A stretch of 64,000 nt of DNA from Oryza sativa Japonica Group (GCF_034140825.1 NC_089037.1:26427501-26491500); one strand, 5' to 3'; counted from the stretch's first letter, positions 35,847-47,718 are shown. The notes: generated by a model from the sequence alone, not told the origin. Numbers and translations are program-made.

Positions 35847-37600
35847 CCATTTTTGACTATTCCAGTTACTACCATTTGATACTGATTGATCATTTGATTT
35901 CATCACTCGATTCACAGGCAAGAAGTAATCCACATCCAGCACCATATGATTCATTAACAGCAATTACTATTACATCCACAGTCCAACATTGATACAACCA
36001 TGATATATCACAATATATATTCAACATCAGTTCCATTTAATCTTCGTGAAATCATGTGTAACTTGGGATGAACAATTTGCTAGCACAAAATATTCCGGCA
36101 TGCCACTTTTTTAATAATATATAAGAGGATATTTATTGCATTCTTTTTCATTGAAAGAGGGGAGAAAAATAAGATACACATCCTATAGGTCCGTGTATAA
36201 AACAAAAATTAGATCACCTCAAAGTATCTCTACTGCTTTAAAAACGGGGTTGTTCTCCTTTTGTCCTCTTTGTGTATGTGTAACCATCGTAGAACCCAGC
36301 ACTTTCTCCTCAAACGTTTCTAGCCCGTGCTTTATCCTCAATCTACCCATCCAGTTAATTCCTAATTATGGGTCTGATCTGTTGCAAAGCATGAGCATAT
36401 TACCGGTAACTAAGAAACAACAGTTTCCATGGGAAGCATGAGAAAATTCCAGGTGGTAACAACACTAAAAACATCATCAAGAGATACCCCATTAATCCAC
36501 TCCCTAAATATTTTGGTTTTCTAACTAGGATTTAAAGCCCTAACAGATTAGGCGAACATGACTCCTTGTAATGGTCATGTTTGGCTACACGGTGCAGTAG
36601 TTACAATACCCGCGGCTGTAGTGTATGCAGACATATCATACTATTTATGTTGGATGCACTACAACCAAAAAGTACAGTCGAACATAGCAATAAAAAGTGG
36701 GGCCACCTAAAAAACTACCAAAATATTTCCTTTCCTCCCATATAAATCAATCTAACAAATGGGACATTGGGGCCACCTATGAATCCCTCCTTCTTTTCTC
36801 TTTTCTTCCACCTCTACATCTTATCTTGGTCTACTGCCTTTCTCGTGGATGGCCGAACAGATTGGGGCACGATGAGGTGGTTTTTGTCTGGTGGTGGATG
36901 GCAACAAGGGCAGCTAGAGGAGAGGGTGTGAGAGGATCCGGTGGCCAGTGGCGCAAATTGATGGCCCTCGCCGACACGAATCCAAGCGGCAACAAACAAG
37001 CTTGAGACAACGTGAACATTTTGTTAGCGCGCGTGATGGTGCAGAGGAGGATCTCGGTGGCCGGTGATGTGAATCGTAGGCCGCCAGCTGTGGACGAGCT
37101 CACAATGGCACATTTCGGTAGTGCATGTGAACTATCCGGGATTGGCATATTGGGAGCCAGCGGTCTCTCCAACTTGTGGGGAGTGAGAATAATGGGGTTG
37201 TGATTTCTAACTTTTTTTTTTATCTATAATTGGAGGTCCGTTGGATCCATCTTTTTTTAAAATTAAAAATCTAAAATTTTAGGATTGGGAACAGTAGTAG
37301 GCATGCTGAGGTTGCTCCTGATCGAGTCCTGAGTCCCGCCTGAATTGCAGCTCTGTTTTGTTCTTGCTCACCATCAGCTGCGTCGTAGGTTACATTTCTG
37401 AAAATTCTTGTCATTTCGCTCCAACAAAATGGTCAGTAGCACAAAGGTTGTAGGGAGGAGGTCATATGCATAGGGTAGTAATGGGTCTAACCTTTTAGCT
37501 TACAAAATGTAAGGGGCTGGGTTAAAATTTAGTACATTTTTATGCTAAAAATAAAAAGAGTTGGGCTGAAAATTGGCACATTTTATGGTAAAGATATTTA
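35847..37600. other. Intergenic, no gene recognised
   Basis: AT-rich with short frames only. The frame near 36697-37005 begins with GTG rather than ATG and has no domain. A moderately GC-rich patch at 36840-37200 has short Gly/Arg-rich frames on both strands and could be transposon-derived, but no ends were found. Confidence 0.4.
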
Positions 37601-38420
37601 AGGGCTTGTTCGGATCACAGGATAGGAAAAACATAGGAACAGGAAAAAACACAGGAATAATATAGGATTGTATATGTAAAACGTAGGATTGAAAAACAAA
37701 GGAATTTGATGGTAAGAAGCATTTGGAATACAGAAATATATAAATCATAAGAATTTTCCAATTAATATTGATCTCATATATTATAGTATAGTTAAGCAAT
37801 AAAATATAGTTCCCATCTAGTCACTCCAACGTGATTAGCATGTACCCTGTGCTAGCTAATGAAAAAAAAAATAAGGTGTGAGTGGATGTTCAGGGCCCCT
37901 TTGAATTGTAGGAATGAAAAAACAGAGGAATAGGAAAAACACATGATTCTGACAGGAATACAATTGTAAAACAGAGGATTACAAAACACAAGAAAAACAC
38001 AGGAATGGCTGTTTGATTGGACCACAGGAAAAACGCAGGAATCAGATGAGAGAGATAGACTCAGAGGAAATGTTCCAAGAGGTTAGACCTCTTGCTAACT
38101 TTCCTCCAAAATGTGCATAGGATTACCCATTCCATAGGAATTTTAAAGGATTGGATAGGATTCAATCCTTTGTTTCAAAGGCCTTCATAGGATTTTTTTT
38201 CATAGGATTGAAATCCTCCAAAATTCCTGCATTTTTCCTACAAATCAAAGGGGCCCTCATAATCCTGTGAAATTCCTACGTTTTCACAGGGTTGCTACAG
38301 TATTCCTACAAAATTCCTTCACGTGATTTCTATGAACCGAATGCATGAACAGTGCCAAATCCAAAAGATTTGTCAATCCTACAAAAATCTTCTGTAATCC
38401 CTCCATTCCGAATAAGCCCT
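37601..38420. mobile_element. MITE with AGGGCTTGTTCGGA ends
   Basis: Left end AGGGCTTGTTCGGATCACAGG, right end the inverse of AGGGCTTATTCGGAATGGAGG. Many CACAGGAA/AATCCTGTG phrases occur inside, in both orientations. It is split by a second element of similar style at 37893-38256. The target duplication is not clear. Confidence 0.7.
37893..38256. mobile_element. Nested MITE with GGGCCCCTTTGA ends
   Basis: 364 bp with ends GGGCCCCTTTGAATTGTAGG and the inverse of GGGCCCCTTTGATTTGTAGG, flanked by TCA on both sides (37890-37892, 38257-38259). A 3-bp duplication fits the PIF/Harbinger type. It lies wholly inside the AGGGCTTGTTCGGA element and is younger. Confidence 0.8.
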
Positions 38421-39088
38421 ACTAAGTACTGAGATGGTTTGTGATATGAAGCAAGATGGTGGATTTTTTTTTCTTTTTTTGAAACCTAAGCCAGCTGTTG
38501 CTGGTTTTATATCAAGTGAGCGAAGAGCTGTACAATGTCACCAAACGGTGAGGAGACAGAGAACGAAAAACAGAAGGAGAGAAAGACAGAGGAAACAGAG
38601 AAATCAGAGAAAATCTCGCTAAGTCTTTTGCCCCACATACTATCAATGTGTTGATTTTATCCAAGATTTTTGTGGATCGGTGGCATATATACCACACTTC
38701 AGCGCAACAAATTGAGGTTTGCCAAGTTGGGGCTCGTAACTAAACCTTTCATTAATCATATTGATTTTGTGCCATCTTAGCCAATATGCATGCTTGGGGA
38801 GGAGTTAGAACTATAATTGCAAATCACAAGGAGTAAAACAAGAAGAAAGAGACGACAAGTAGAAGATTTAAGTGCTCATTCTTTCACCATCTTATTTCAT
38901 CAAATTGATCCACCAAAGCAAAAGAACATGTCTTTTGCAAGTCGTAACACCACCGCGTGATTAAATTAACAATCCACACACATATATACTTTAGCTTTGT
39001 CCCTTCCCAGACGAAGCACGCATTAAACATTTAAACTCGATCGGCGACACCTCCAACACTTTCGCGCCCTTTTTTTTTTCTTTTCTTT
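38421..39088. other. Intergenic and 3' UTR of the HSP20-like gene
   Basis: A poly-T/A-rich stretch with a 36-base GA-rich segment near 38555-38610. The last part is the probable 3' UTR of the minus-strand gene that follows. No gene recognised. Confidence 0.4.
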
Positions 39089-40064
39089 TCACATCTCGTC
39101 GCTGTAGCTCGCGCCATGGCCGTTGCCGCCGCCGCCGGTTGCGGCGTTCCTCAGGGTGTTCCACACGTAGAGGGTGATGCCGAGGAGGACCACGGCCGCC
39201 ACCGCCACGTTCACCAGCTGCCGGCGGCTCGCCGAGGCCGGCCTCCTCAGCTGCGCCATGTCCGTCACCTCCTCGTTGGCCTTCTTCTTGTCTTCTTCCA
39301 TCTTCCCTCTTGCCTCCCTTGCCATCCTCTCCTCCTCCTCCTCCGCCGCCGCCGCCGCTGCAGCCGGCGGCGGCAGAGGCTTCGTGGTCTCTTCCACCTT
39401 GTCCTCCTTGGGTTTCATGAGGGTGCCCAGGTCGGACCTCTTCCGGGTCACCGGCTCCGGCACCGGCGCTGGTCTGCGCTCCGCCAGGAACCTCTGGGAA
39501 AGAGCAGGCGTCAGCGGCGCCGGCGCCGGTGCTGGCGCTCTGCGAGGCGGCGACGGCGGCGTCCGCACCCCGGGAAGCGGCGCGGCGGGCGGCCTCCTGG
39601 GCTCGGGCTGGGGCGGCTGCTGCGGCGGCGGCGTCACCGGCGACGGCGTGGGCGACGGCGTCAGCGGCGAGGGGGTCTTCTTGGGGAGCGTGATGGTGAG
39701 CGCCTCGTTCTCGAACTTGGCGCGGATGCCGTCGACGTTGCAGTCGGCGGGGAGCTGGAAGTCCTTCTGGAAGCGGCTCCACCTGTTGCCGGCGACGGGC
39801 CGCTCGCCGCGCGTCCGGAGGTGGCCGTGGTTGTCCACCAGCACCCGTATCTCCTCCCTCTTGAACCCTGCACCACCATGACACGCGCATCCGCAAAAAT
39901 CAATGGACGCGAAGCAAACCCAGCTGATCTAGAGAGAGATGGATCGAGTTGATCGTGTTCTTGCCTGGGAGGGAGATCTTGACGGCGTCGGCCTCGGCGC
40001 TGCGGCTCCACTCGACGGCGGCGTCGTACTCCTCGAAGGTGCGGATGACGCCCCTCGTGTCCAT
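39089..40064 (-). CDS. HSP20-like protein with Pro-rich linker and membrane anchor (RTM2-type)
   Basis: Two exons on the minus strand: 40064-39965 and 39867-39089, giving 292 residues. The alpha-crystallin domain covers about residues 8-92 (YDAAVEWSRSAEADAVKISL, GFKREEIRVLVDNHG, NRWSRFQKDFQLP, FENEALTITLPKK). A long Pro-rich stretch (about 95-155), an Ala/Glu-rich helix-forming segment and one transmembrane helix (LVNVAVAAVVLLGITLYVWN) follow. The intron begins with GC (CCAG|GCAAGA) and ends GTGCAG. No GT donor nearby keeps the frame, and the splice point matches that of the related gene at 32601-33466, where the donor is GT. A TATATAT box lies about 130 bases upstream on the minus strand. 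The function of the rice proteins is not known to me; Arabidopsis RTM2 limits long-distance potyvirus movement. Confidence 0.88.
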
Positions 40065-40191
40065 GGCCCTCGCTAGATCGCTACCTACCTCGGGCTGCTG
40101 CAGAACGATCGCTTCGTTGCAAATATGCCTCTACTCTGCTGCTGCTGCTGATCGATGTGGGAATGCTTGATGACGATGACCTCTTGTGGCC

Positions 40192-40203
40192 GATGCATAT
40201 ATA
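40192..40203 (-). promoter_or_regulatory. TATA box of the second HSP20-like gene
   Basis: On the minus strand CTATATATGC lies about 130 bases before the ATG at 40064, a normal distance for a plant leader of about 100 bases. Confidence 0.6.
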
Positions 40204-41102
40204 GTCATCAGTGATAGGCAGGCTCAAGAGGAGAAGAATATGATTCTTGGATGGATCGGACATGGCTTCCTTTGTGGACAAGTGACCAATCGGCTGCCTG
40301 GCTGCATTGTTTTTCTCTTGTAGAACGCCACATTGCCAGATACCTGCGTGGGCAAAGGCAAGGTGATCAAGTATTCCTTGCTTTGGTTTTGGGGCTTGGA
40401 AAATGCATGTGGATTTGCAGGGGGGTGTTGCTCCACCGCTCAAGAGAAGCATATTAGTTGGGGGTGGGATAGGTATTAATTAGGATGACCCTGCATCACT
40501 TTTTGCATCTAGTACCACAAGTTACATATATATGTCAAGCTTTTGTAAACTTTGATAACAAGCTATTCATGTTCATGGCTCCTTGTCATTTGAGTTTCTA
40601 TTTTCTAGCTTCTTTTATAGTATTTGATAACGAATTAATGTAGCCGGTTTACAAACATTTTCTTTGCAAACATTCTTTCACAAATGACAGCAGCACTAAG
40701 CTTGAGACTGAAGAAGGGAAAACGATACAGATGCATACACTTCAAGCGCAACTCTGAAGCTGAAGGTGTTGCTTCCTGGGGTTTGTTCTGTCTGAGCGTC
40801 TGTACCACAACAGTAGAGTTGATTCATCTGAACAGTCGAAAATCACACCAGCAGGCTGCGTATATAAACAACCCCGGTATCGTTCGTTGCCTTTGTAACA
40901 GGTGCTCTCACAAAAGTCATTTTACAGCTGGTGCCTCAGCATCAGATTAATTGATACAAAGAAATTGTTCGAACAGCACTATGTGAAAATCAACTATGAA
41001 TATCTTTGCTTCTTTACATCAACAGAATTCCCTACCGAAGTAGCCTTAGAAGATGTTACTTGAACTGCATTGCCTTGCTTTTGAGACCCAAACCATGTCA
41101 AT
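40204..41102. other. Intergenic, between two minus-strand genes
   Basis: Upstream sequence of the HSP20-like gene, then the probable 3' UTR of the DnaJ-type zinc-finger gene. The frame near 40684-40950 has no domain. No repeat recognised. Confidence 0.45.
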
Positions 41103-43204
41103 TCACGTGTGTCCACGGCCTCCACACTTTGAGCACATAATGCTCCCAGTGCCCCCGCAGCCTAAAGAATTTACAACACCAGATCATGAGTCATCCATAT
41201 AGTAGCAAGGAAAATACTGTAAACAGATGATTATCAGCTTGTATACCTAGACATCTGACTTTTACGATGATTCCCTGGCTTTCTAATATGGAGTCGACGT
41301 ACAAGCCTGAACCAGCACAAGTTGCACACAGCACTGCACCTTTAGTTTCACAGCTTATGCAAGGAGGATTCTTCCCAACGTTCTTCTTTTCCAAATCTAA
41401 ACCAGCTGGTGTTCCAATATCCTCCTCTGGAACAGATTTGTCATAGCAGAATAATGATTCGAGGTTACTCTTGTTTCTTTGCAGGTCATAAGTTGCACCT
41501 GCTCTAATCTGAATGGAGATAAATTTATGAGTCTCTTAACACATAATTCTATTATCAAATAAGACAGCTACCTAGCTAGTTAATATGAACTAGTATCATT
41601 GCCACCCAAAAAAACATTTATAGTGAGTGTTATACAGCTAGTTCAATGTTTCTTGACGCTGAACACCAGATATTAAGCAGTATATTGCTACAAAAATTCA
41701 CAAAAGTAGTTGCTATAATAGCCTAGAACACTAAGAACAACACCTTGGAAAAAAAAGTCAACAACTCAAAATTACCATGAGTCAATAAGAAGTTGCATGG
41801 GAATACAAGAAATTTGCTACTATTTCCCCTACGGTTCCTCCAATGTTTTCATGTGATTCATCTACATCGATGCTACAAGGCTCTAAATCCTGAACATGAC
41901 GTGTTAAGCAGAATTTTCTATCATAGATGACTGTATGTATCAGTAGGCTAGAGTTCACGATAAGAACACTAACTTCCAAATAGACACATAACACATAGTG
42001 TGCATCAATAATAAGTGTCAGTTACAAATGAGAGGAACTTACATAGTTACATGCCAGGTTCTACAATATGTAAAGTCACATTTGTTACGCATTATATCTA
42101 CAAAAAGAAATTGCCCGAGGGATATGCAGTGTCCACCTTAATGTGCAGAAAAATATCTATAGCGAGTGACAGTTCAGTGCATAGATTATTCATACAGAGG
42201 AAACTAGTGTTGCTTCACGCACAAAAACACATAAGAATGACTGGTATTGGCATGGTTAATTAAATCCACATCCTTCTGCTGCTGATCTATCCCAGTATCA
42301 TGTTCTCATTGTTATAACCGACAGTTTCTTACTCAAGCAGTATGCTAAATACATGCAAAAGAAACTTCGAACTTTTCCGTCTCACAATATCATCAGACAT
42401 CACTCTCAGCAATGGACTTCTGAGAACCCAAACAGCTTTGCCACTCGGTTCATCTTGGCACGTACATCAATTATTTCACTCAAGAGTTTCAGCAGATGCT
42501 CACATAACTCATAAGGCACCAGAACCACCAAAAGCATATGGCAATATCACAATCCAGCTAGGCCATCAGACGGCAATATTTATTGGGTATTTTAGAGTCC
42601 TCTAGGGGCACAAACACAACATATGTGTGATCAATTCCTCGCGAATTTGACCACCAGCATTTCAACATCTCCTCACCCTACTCTAGTTCATTTGGATGTC
42701 TTGATTTTTAGCATTATCTTAGCTGATTCGAAACAACGCGATTCTCAGGGACAAGGATTTTAGCAATTATCTCTCTTCATATGGTACCCTTTGGATCAAG
42801 ATGAGCTCCCACTTTCTCCCCACTACGCAATGCACTACGCGATTTGGGTCAAAAGAAGATGAAAAAGAAAAATCTAAACAAAAAGGCGCCCGCAAAGCGC
42901 CACATCGAAAAAATCCCACCGGCTCGGAAGCACCAACCGGAAGAAACGCATCAAATTTTTACACCGCTGAAACGAACCCCCACCCCGACATTCCCACCGA
43001 CCCCCCAACGCATCCTGCGTCCGGATAGCTCGCAGGAGAAATCGTAGAGGAAGGAAGCGAGAGGGGAGGTCACCTCACCTTGGCGGAAACCGCACGAGAG
43101 GCGGGCCGGGCCGACGCGAACCACCCTGGCAATGGCAGGGATCCTCGGCCGCGGCGCGGAGCCGCCGAGGCGGGCGGCGCGCGGAGCCTAGCCGAGACCT
43201 CCAT
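41103..43204 (-). CDS. DnaJ-type cysteine-rich zinc-finger protein, plastid-targeted
   Basis: Three exons on the minus strand: 43204-43079, 41508-41247 and 41161-41103, with GT-AG introns and a continuous frame of 148 residues. The first 42 residues (MEVSARLRAPPASAAPRRGR...) are rich in Arg, Ser and Ala and free of acid except one Glu, as chloroplast transit peptides are. The C-terminal half has four CxxC zinc ligand pairs: CISC, CATC, CGGCG-type CLGCGG and CSKCGG, with the glycine pattern GSGLYVDSILESQG between. This is the DnaJ cysteine-rich fold without a J domain, as in plastid assembly factors. I compare it with the Arabidopsis DnaJ-like small zinc proteins but cannot name the orthologue. 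An upstream ATG at 43335 opens an overlapping frame that may act as a uORF. Intron 1 is about 1.57 kb. Confidence 0.88.
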
Positions 43205-43335
43205 GCGCTCCGGTGCGGACGAGGTGGGCAAGCAGCGGTAAATCTCTCCTCGTCTCCAGGAACTCCGCCGCGGTGGGAGAAGACGACGAAAAGGAGGGCG
43301 GCTGGCTCCTCGAGCTGGAGGAGCTTCGGGTTCAT
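43205..43335 (-). promoter_or_regulatory. Leader with overlapping upstream ORF
   Basis: On the minus strand an ATG at 43335 starts an 86-codon frame that runs over the true start at 43204 in another frame and reads through the first splice donor. If this ATG lies in the mRNA it would compete with the main start. The transcription start is not known. Confidence 0.4.
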
Positions 43336-43512
43336 CGAAAGGACGTGGGGCCCACGTGCAGTGAGTGAAGTGTGGGTCCTATCTGGCAGTAGTCACGGCC
43401 TGCAGACTACTGTAAGTAAAATGGGTTGGTCCAACATTCCGAACGAAAGGCCTTAGAATCGGTCCATTTGATAAGTTGGCTCAGTTAGGTGGGCCGTTAC
43501 ACCTATCAGAAA

Positions 43513-44776
43513 GGAATAAGTCCACTTGGACTCCCTTAAAAAGTGACCCGAATCTAATCCATGATCCTAAACCGCAAAACCGGATATTTCAACCCCTGAA
43601 CTATTGAAACCGGTGCAATTTGACTCCCTCGACGCCGGCGGTTCTAGAGAGCGGTTTTGTTGATGTGGCGCTGACGTGACAATGTTGACTTAGTCTTCGT
43701 CCCACGTGGCGCTTCTATGGCATTAGAATAAAAAAATACCTGTGGGACACATCTGTGATTCACACAAAAAAATATTGTGGCCCACATATCATCCTCTCTC
43801 TCTTCTTCTTCTTCCTCCTCCCCCTCTCTCCATTCTCTCTCTTCTCTCCCCCTTTTGTCTTCACTTTCTCTCTCGTGGAGCAATCGACGGGCAGGGGTGG
43901 CGACAGTGGGTGGGAACTGGAGCAGAAGCGGCGGCGGGCAGGAGGGCTAGCGGGTGGGCGCTGGACTGTGCGGCGTGGAAGCTGCCCCCTGCGGCGGCGG
44001 GGTGTTGGGGGAGGCATGCGACGAAGGGGAGGAGGCCGCATTAGCGGAGGGCCGGGCGGCACGAAGCGGGAGGATGGCGCGTAGGGGCTCGAGGCGGCGA
44101 TGGGGTTTTGGGGAGGCTTCGCAACATCTGGCAACGGTGTCGTTGGCGTCAACAGCAGCGATGGCGCAGTCGGAGATCCTCCTCGGGTCAATGCTCCAGG
44201 ACGACATCGCCTTCGACGCCGATCTCGGTGTGGTCGGGGAGGTCGGCGACGACTACAAGGAGGAGGAGGATGACGAGGAGGAGGAGATGGGGGGAGGGTG
44301 GCAGCCGGATGGTCCAGCCCACCGCTCTCGCCGCCACAGTCGCTCCAGCTTCTGCCACCGCCGCCACTTCAGCTCCTACCGGCCGCCACCACTCTAGCCC
44401 CGCCCGCCGCCGCTCCAGCCCCATGCTCCCCGTGGCCGGCCAAAGGGGAGAGAAGAGAAAGGGAAAGAAAGAGAGAAGGGAGGAAGAGGGGAGGAAGAAG
44501 AGAGAGAGGATGACACGTGGGTCCTACAATTTTTTATGTGTGTGAATGACAAACGGGTCCCACGTATATGTTTTTAATTCAAATGCCACCTAAGCGCCAT
44601 GTCAACCCCACAAACTAGGTCAACACCGCCACGTCAGCGAAACCGTCCTCCAAAACCATAAGGGAGTCAAATTGCACCGGTTTCACTAGTTCGGGGGTTG
44701 AGATATCCGATTTTGCGGTTTAGGGTCATGGATTAGATTCGGGTCACTTTAAAGGGAGTCAAAGTGGACTTATTCC
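43513..44776. mobile_element. Cargo-bearing Mutator-like element
   Basis: 1264 bp, flanked by TATCAGAAA (43504-43512) and TCTCAGAAA (44777-44785), a 9-bp duplication with one change. The inverted repeats are about 300 bp; they start GGAATAAGTCCACTT and both contain GTGACCCGAATCTAATCCAT, GAAACCGGTGCAATTTGACT and TCATCCTCTCTCTCTTC. The interior (about 43840-44460) is GC-rich, with Gly/Ala/Arg-rich frames on both strands. On the plus strand an ATG at 44161 gives MAQSEILLGSMLQDDIAFDA and a Glu/Asp-rich run. The cargo source is not identified. Confidence 0.88.
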
Positions 44777-44852
44777 TCTCAGAAAAGGCTGGTGTACAAG
44801 GGCGCATTGCACGAGAGCACGGAGAGTCGGAGACGACGTCAATAGCTGCAAG

Positions 44853-45825
44853 TAGGATGAAAACGGATCGGAAACGAACGGAAGCTTTATCATATTCATT
44901 TTCATAATTTTTTAATTGGAATCGGAATCGAAAACCCGAATATGGAAATGAAATTGAATATTATCGAATATAGATACGGAGCGAATACGAGCTGAACAAA
45001 TACGGTAATGAATATTTGCCGGTATATAAAGAACCCCCCTTAAATTGAGTTTCTTATTATTTTAGGTCAACATCTCCAACATTTATATAGTCAATTTTAT
45101 AGGCGGTCCCACAACCGTATGTGAAAATCGATTTTCATGGCCATTCTCTTAAGAGATACATATATAAATATGTTTATTTATTTTCTAATACCAATACCTT
45201 TTACTACATGCATGTATAGCTTACTTACCATATCACTCATTATTAAGTTCTTGTTTGTATAAATTGGAGGTGTTATTGATTTGACTTAACATCTTTGAAA
45301 CTTATAATATTTGTTTTATACTTTAAATATTTTCAAATACAAATGTTATAAACTACAAAGTGGTAGATCTCGTTGAGCTCTCCAACTGTGATATGGAACA
45401 CATCTCCATCAGATGCCATTTGAATTGTAGATATGAGATTTTGTAAAAATAAATATAGTATTTTATAATAAATATTTAGACCCTTAAATGACCTCAAATA
45501 ATAAAATAGTCAATAAGAAAGTTGTAGATCTCATCGAGCTCTACAATTTTGATACAAAGTTTATTTTCATCTGACTCCATATAAAAATGTATGTATATAT
45601 ACGTGTTTTTTCTAAAATTTTATCCACGTCTACGGATATCGAAAAAAATTTCCGTATAATTTCCGACCGTTTTCCAATTCCGACGGATAGAACTCTTGCT
45701 GGTATTTGTTTTTGTTTCCGAATAAAAAAATCGAATTCATTTCTGAATCCGAAAATTTATAGATAGTTCCGACCGAAAATATAGAATCCAATCGGATGGA
45801 AACTATCTGCACTAGTTCAACCCTA
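44853..45825. mobile_element. Non-autonomous hAT-like element
   Basis: Begins TAGGATGAAAACGGATCGGA and ends TCCGATTGG/TTCAACCCTA, with nested phrases such as GGAATCGGAA and TTTCCGACCG in opposite orientations. The flanks GCTGCAAG and GCGTGCAAG resemble an 8-bp duplication with a small change. The interior carries two spaced copies of GTAGATCTC-T-GAGCTCT (near 45363 and 45522), a module also seen in the CACTA element at 49405-51459. No transposase. Confidence 0.5.
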
Positions 45826-46398
45826 GCGTGCAAGGACACTCAAAACCAAAAGGCAAAGGAAAAACTTTTTTTAAAAAAAGGCAACCGAAAGGAGGCCACG
45901 AGGGCCTGCTTCTGTACGAGCACGTACTACACAGCTACACGTAATCGACCTCGATACACGCGCGCGTGCCGAACTCTGTTGCATAGCCAGCTCGCTGACG
46001 CGTCAAGCCGCCCCATAGAACGATATACCTGCTCATGTAGCACGTACTCCAGGCGCCTAACTGTAAACGATTGATAATATCGCATGCTGACGCGACTCTG
46101 GCTCGAGCACCCGATGAGAGGAGATTAAAATCGGACGTTGACGTTAGCATGACGTCAGTGTCCGATTTACGTGCAAAACCACTCTAAACTGTTTTTTCTC
46201 TTAAATTACTTATCCAAATCATGATCCGATTGCACCATTACATTTGTTGCAATTAAATTTTCAAAACAAGGCCACACATAGATCATTATTAAAAAAAACA
46301 CACATGGATATATTCCGACGAAAACAATTCCGCGCTAAATTAACCTCGGAACCTCAGATAGCGGCCGGCCGGGCCGGGAGAGAGATATATCGACCGAT
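45826..46398. other. Intergenic, nothing recognised
   Basis: Short frames only. Moderately GC-rich sequence before the tandem duplication. Confidence 0.4.
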
Positions 46399-46704
46399 CG
46401 GCCACGGCATCATTGTTGGGGTGCCCATTTTGCGCGGCGCGCGCGATCGGTGCGTGTGTATCTTACTATATTTACCGCGCCACGTACGTCCTTTTTTTTC
46501 CCCCGAAAGACACGTACGTCCGGTGATATCACGAGAATTCTAGTTCTCGGTCGGCCACGGCATCATTGTTGGGGTGCCCATTTTGCACGGCGCGCGCGAT
46601 CGGTACGTGTGTATCTTACTATATCTACCGCGCCACGTACGTCCTTTTTTTCCCCGAAAGACACGTACGTCCGGTGATATCACGAGAATTCTATTTCTCG
46701 GTCG
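46399..46704 (+). repeat. Two tandem copies of a 153-bp unit
   Basis: CGGCCACGGCATCATTGTTG begins at 46399 and again at 46552. The units continue through CGCGCGCGATCGGT, CGCCACGTACGTCC and GATATCACGAGAATTCTA with only a handful of differences. The high identity suggests a recent duplication. The open frames in the units are not protein-like. Confidence 0.85.
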
Positions 46705-47530
46705 ACCGGCCCGTTTTTTCGATAAACTGGTCCTTCAGAAAAACTTATTTTGAAAATAGCCTCTACTAAAAACTTCAACCATCAGCGCCGGCGTCGAGAT
46801 TTTTGTTGAGCTGACATTAAATTCCATGTGGCACGGGGTCAGCGTCAAATACCTCGGCGCTGACCCCATATACTTGCTAATTAACCATTTGATTTGTTCT
46901 ATGTAGCCTACCAAGGTAGTGGTGCCATGATTTGGTTGCTTGACTTGTGTACACATGGTTCTACGTTCGAATCTCACCGATCTCTAGGTAAGTCATTTTT
47001 TTCTCAATTCTTTTTTATTCTCTCACTTGTTTGTATTCTTTCAAAAATAAATATGACACTGATTCAAATAGAAAGAGGGAGCATACACAAAGGGAAATTA
47101 AAAACAACTTGCATTTTTTATTTTTGAAATTGGGAATCAAGGGTTAGTTGGCACCAAAATTGTTCATTTCTGAAGATGATCACCTATTCACCTCTGTCCC
47201 GCTGTGACTATCTTTTTTTTTCTCTCACTGGCTTAATCGTTTTCTGAAGATGTTGAGATGTTCACCCTCTCAACCCTTTTTGTGCTCATTTATGTCCCTG
47301 TGACTATCCACTGCCAATCAAAAGTCAAGACAAAAAAGACTCGCGGAGGAACTCCTCAACTTAGTACCACTCCATAACACTATCATATCCTATGTTTTAT
47401 GATAGAATACAGCCTCCAATATCAGACCTTCAAAACATGTAGAAGCAGGACCGTTTGAACTGATCAAAACAGGCAGCAATAAACAACCCAAATCAGAAAT
47501 CACCCCCCTACTGTTCTTGCATCCGTTTAA
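46705..47530. other. Intergenic, with a possible tRNA-like retroposon segment
   Basis: Near 46835-46870 GGGGTCAGCG and CGCTGACCCC form a short stem. Near 46905-46985 the sequence TGGTTGCTTGAC followed by GTTCGAATCTCACC and a T-rich tail resembles the A and B boxes of a tRNA-derived SINE, but the folding is poor. No gene recognised. Confidence 0.3.
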
Positions 47531-47531
47531 C

Positions 47532-47538
47532 TATAAAT
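47532..47538 (+). promoter_or_regulatory. TATA box before the small secreted-peptide ORF
   Basis: TATAAAT stands 187 bases upstream of the ATG at 47719. A (TTCAG)n run follows in the would-be leader near 47588-47612. Confidence 0.5.
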
Positions 47539-47718
47539 TCTGACGAGATTTCTTACACTGGTATCAGCAACAGCTTATAGCTCAGCTCGGTTCAGTTCAG
47601 TTCAGTTCAGTTCATTCTTGCAAAGTTACATAGAACAAGAAGAAATTGAGCAGCAAATATATATATCTTCTCTTCACCGTCCGTTCTTGGACAGATTGAG
47701 CTAGCTAGCCAGCCAGCC

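Noticed and set aside
39116-39952. 278-codon plus-strand frame over the second HSP20-like gene
   Set aside because: Arg/His/Leu-rich antisense shadow of a Pro-rich coding region.
43075-43335. Start of the DnaJ-type protein at 43335
   Set aside because: The frame from 43335 is not the one that continues into the zinc-finger exons. The ATG at 43204 is in frame and gives a proper transit peptide.
46905-46985. Candidate tRNA gene
   Set aside because: B-box-like GTTCGAATC is present, but the acceptor and anticodon stems do not pair. At most it is a tRNA-derived repeat.
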